Below are positions 31,002 through 32,718 of a stretch of DNA of 32,718 bases, one piece after another. Both the position numbers and the translations under genes were made by a program. Below the pieces are notes generated by a model, which did not search any database, had not been told where the DNA came from, and saw nothing but the letters and a program-made list of their open reading frames with translations. Origin of the DNA: Streptomyces sp. AW19M42 (lineage in GTDB: Bacteria > Actinomycetota > Actinomycetes > Streptomycetales > Streptomycetaceae); NCBI GenBank assembly GCA_000470535.1, contig CBRG010000069.1, positions 1 to 32,718 of the forward strand, in the 5' to 3' direction. Each line of letters opens with the position of its first letter. Within the stretch, counting starts at the first letter, position 1.

Positions 31002-31292
31002 AACCACTTCGCGCCGCCCGCCGCCGATTCCGGCTCTCCCGAGTTGCAGGAGGCGGTGCGGGAACTGCTGCGGCTGGTCGGTGAGCTGCGGGGACAGCTC
31101 CCGCCCGTCAGCGCCCGCGCGCTCGACGACAACCTGCCCGCCCTCGCCGGTGGGGCCGACGCGCCGCAGGGACCGGAGGAGCGGCACCGCGCGCTGCTGG
31201 CGGTCGCCGGGATCGCGGCCACGGTGTCGACGGTCGGGGAGCCGGTGGTCGAGGCGGTCCGGAAGGTGCTCGGGCTCCTGGGTGCTGTCTGA
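30945..31292 (+). CDS. Small protein with N-terminal GDNVNMYGG motif, function unknown
   Basis: A 115-residue protein with no named family. It opens with MSGDNVNMYGGSGNTGIQN, nearly the same as the tail of the upstream protein. A helical, partly coiled-coil-like stretch follows (LQEAVRELLRLVGELRGQLP), then a linker and a hydrophobic C-terminal helix (ALLAVAGIAATVSTVGEPVV, then EAVRKVLGLLGAV) that could associate with membranes. The ATGA overlap shows translational coupling with the membrane protein gene. The shared motif suggests that the two proteins bind each other through like-to-like contact. Confidence 0.8.
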   Translation: MSGDNVNMYGGSGNTGIQNNHFAPPAADSGSPELQEAVRELLRLVGELRGQLPPVSARALDDNLPALAGGADAPQGPEERHRALLAVAGIAATVSTVGEPVVEAVRKVLGLLGAV

Positions 31293-31403
31293 CCCGTACC
31301 CGGGGTCGAACGTCTGAACGGTGAAGTCGTGGGAAGGTTCCCGGTGGCGCTTTTGCGGAGAGCGGTGCGCGGGAGCGCCCAGTGACGACCGTCGAGGAGA
31401 CGA

Positions 31404-32654
31404 ATGACCAGCACCATGGACGACAGACCGGAGCGACTGGAGCCGGATACGTCCGATATCTCCGCCGATGCCCCCGCTGAGCGGGAGGACCGCCTCTTTG
31501 CCGGTCGCACGCTGCGGCTGCGGCGCCGGCTGGAGCGGCTGATCGGTATCGCCGCCACCGAGGGGAACCTGCTGGTACCGCTCCGCAACGGTGACGAGAT
31601 CTTCGCCGCGATGCTGGAGTCCATCCGCGGCGCCGAGCACACCGTGGACATGATGACCTTCGTCTACTGGCGCGGCGACATCGCCCAGGAGTTCGCCGAC
31701 GCGCTCGCCGAGCGGTCCCGCGCCGGGGTGCGGGTGCGTCTGCTGCTGGACGGGTTCGGCAGCAGGCTCATCGCGAAGGACCAGCTCGCGGCGATGAGCG
31801 AGGCGGGTGTCCAGGTGGCGTGGTTCCGCAAGCCGCTCCATCTCTCGCCGCTGAAACAGAACCACCGCTGCCACCGCAAGGTCCTCGTCGTCGACGAGGA
31901 GACCGCGTTCACCGGCGGAGTCGGGATAGCCGAGGAGTGGTGCGGCGACGCCCGCAACGAGAACGAGTGGCGCGACACGCATGTGCGGGTGTGCGGTCCG
32001 GCCGTGGACGGTCTCGCGGCCGCGTTCGCCCAGAACTGGGCCGAGTGCCACGACGAACTCTTCGACGCACGTGACCGCTTCATCCGGACGGAGCCGTGCG
32101 GCGACGCCGTCGTGCAGGTGGTGCGCGGGTCGGCCAGCTTCGGCTGGCAGGACATGCAGACCCTGCTCCGGGTCGTGCTGGAGTCGGCGGAGGAGCGGAT
32201 ACGCCTGACCACGGCCTACTTCGCGCCCGACGCGTACTTCGTGGAGTTGCTCTGCGCCGCCGCGCGGCGCGGGGTGGAGGTGGAGATCCTGCTCCCCGGG
32301 CCTCACACGGACAAGCGGGTCTGCCAGCTGGCCGGGCAGCGCCACTACGAGGACCTCACCGCCTGCGGCGTGAAGATCTCCCAGTACCAGCCGACGATGC
32401 TGCACACCAAGACCATCACCATCGACCGCGTCGCCGCCCTGATCGGCTCGACGAACTTCAACCGCCGCTCGCTGGACCACGACGAGGAAGTGATGCTCGC
32501 CGTGCTCGACCCGGAGTTCACGGCGACCCTGGACGGTCATTTCGATCAGGACAGGCGATTGAGCGAGCCGATCGACGGCGGCCGGTGGAAGCGGCGGTCG
32601 GTGGTCCAGCGGCTCCGTGAGGCGTCCGTCGTGCCGATCCGCCGCTTCCTGTGA
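31404..32654 (+). CDS. Phospholipase D / cardiolipin synthase-like protein
   Basis: A 416-residue PLD-superfamily enzyme with both HKD motifs intact: HRKVLVVD (His157, Lys159, Asp164) within NHRCHRKVLVVDEETAFTGG, and HTKTITID (His334, Lys336, Asp341) followed by ALIGSTNFNRRS. Each is followed by the Gly-rich segment typical of cardiolipin synthase-type proteins. It probably transfers a phosphatidyl group to make cardiolipin or a related lipid. Unlike classical Cls proteins it has no N-terminal membrane helices, only a hydrophilic acidic segment. The ATG at 31404 has GAGGAG 5 nt upstream. It is 111 bp downstream of the small motif protein. Confidence 0.9.
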   Translation: MTSTMDDRPERLEPDTSDISADAPAEREDRLFAGRTLRLRRRLERLIGIAATEGNLLVPLRNGDEIFAAMLESIRGAEHTVDMMTFVYWRGDIAQEFADALAERSRAGVRVRLLLDGFGSRLIAKDQLAAMSEAGVQVAWFRKPLHLSPLKQNHRCHRKVLVVDEETAFTGGVGIAEEWCGDARNENEWRDTHVRVCGPAVDGLAAAFAQNWAECHDELFDARDRFIRTEPCGDAVVQVVRGSASFGWQDMQTLLRVVLESAEERIRLTTAYFAPDAYFVELLCAAARRGVEVEILLPGPHTDKRVCQLAGQRHYEDLTACGVKISQYQPTMLHTKTITIDRVAALIGSTNFNRRSLDHDEEVMLAVLDPEFTATLDGHFDQDRRLSEPIDGGRWKRRSVVQRLREASVVPIRRFL

Positions 32655-32659
32655 CAGCG

Positions 32660-32718
32660 GTCCGCGAGCCTCAGCGTGCCGGCGTCGCCAGTCCGCGAGC
32701 CGGTCAGCGTGCCAGCGT
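32660..32718. repeat. Imperfect tandem repeat at the window edge
   Basis: GTCCGCGAGCC..TCAGCGTGCC.GCGT occurs at 32660-32685 and again at 32691-32718, with a 2-bp insertion and one substitution. Read on the minus strand, each copy contains an in-frame TGA (LATPAR-stop and TLAR-stop in the same frame), as if the 3' end of a gene beyond the window had been duplicated. That gene itself is not visible. Confidence 0.6.

Overview
This is high-GC DNA with near-total G/C at codon third positions, frequent GTG and one TTG start, 4-bp ATGA/GTGA overlaps, twin-arginine signals and actinobacterial gene content. It is almost certainly the chromosome of a Streptomyces or close relative. From memory, unchecked, the gene order resembles the S. 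coelicolor chromosome around the met transporter and arg cluster.

Layout. 1-4.4 kb (minus): the BluB part of a probable BluB-CobT cobamide protein with a very long Pro/Ala/Glu linker, then cobL (CbiE-CbiT fusion) and a GNAT acetyltransferase. 4.5-7.5 kb (minus): a metNIQ methionine importer with a terminator and, upstream, a short Cys-x-Cys ORF followed by a hairpin, which looks like an attenuation leader. 7.8-9.7 kb: two small membrane proteins (plus), then a GNAT and an ECF-like sigma factor (minus). 9.8-12 kb: a 60-bp MITE-like element whose end supplies the stop codon of glpQ (Tat-exported glycerophosphodiesterase with a PHO-box-like repeat upstream), and a divergent PlsC acyltransferase. 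12-14.2 kb: a DHA2 efflux pump coupled to its tetR, with a palindromic operator.

14.5-16.9 kb: a rifamycin-associated element, a remnant of a glycosyltransferase start, and an intact HelR-type RNA polymerase recycling ATPase, pointing to inducible rifamycin tolerance that has been remodelled. 16.9-18.5 kb: a sigma factor pseudogene with internal deletions, and an aldo/keto reductase.

18.6-28.1 kb: arginine biosynthesis. argC-J-B-D are joined by 4-bp overlaps with argR 25 bp downstream; argG-argH form a second unit. Both have ArgR-box-like sites over recognisable promoters. Three plus-strand genes (hypothetical, PNPOx-like, L,D-transpeptidase) lie between argR and argG. 28.1-29.3 kb is accessory: a SMI1/KNR4 (SUKH) gene flanked by paired 20-bp repeats, and a decayed gene with a 2-bp slippage frameshift. 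29.3-32.7 kb: a Tat-exported peptidoglycan amidase, a membrane protein and small partner sharing a duplicated Asn/Gly-rich motif across an ATGA junction, and a cardiolipin synthase-like phospholipase D protein.

The most interesting items are the glycosyltransferase/helR locus, the duplicated GDNVNMYGG motif in the 30.3-31.3 kb gene pair (possibly a homotypic, amyloid-like signalling motif), the leader peptide of metNIQ, and a 12-bp palindrome core shared by the tetR operator and the SUKH gene promoter 14 kb away.
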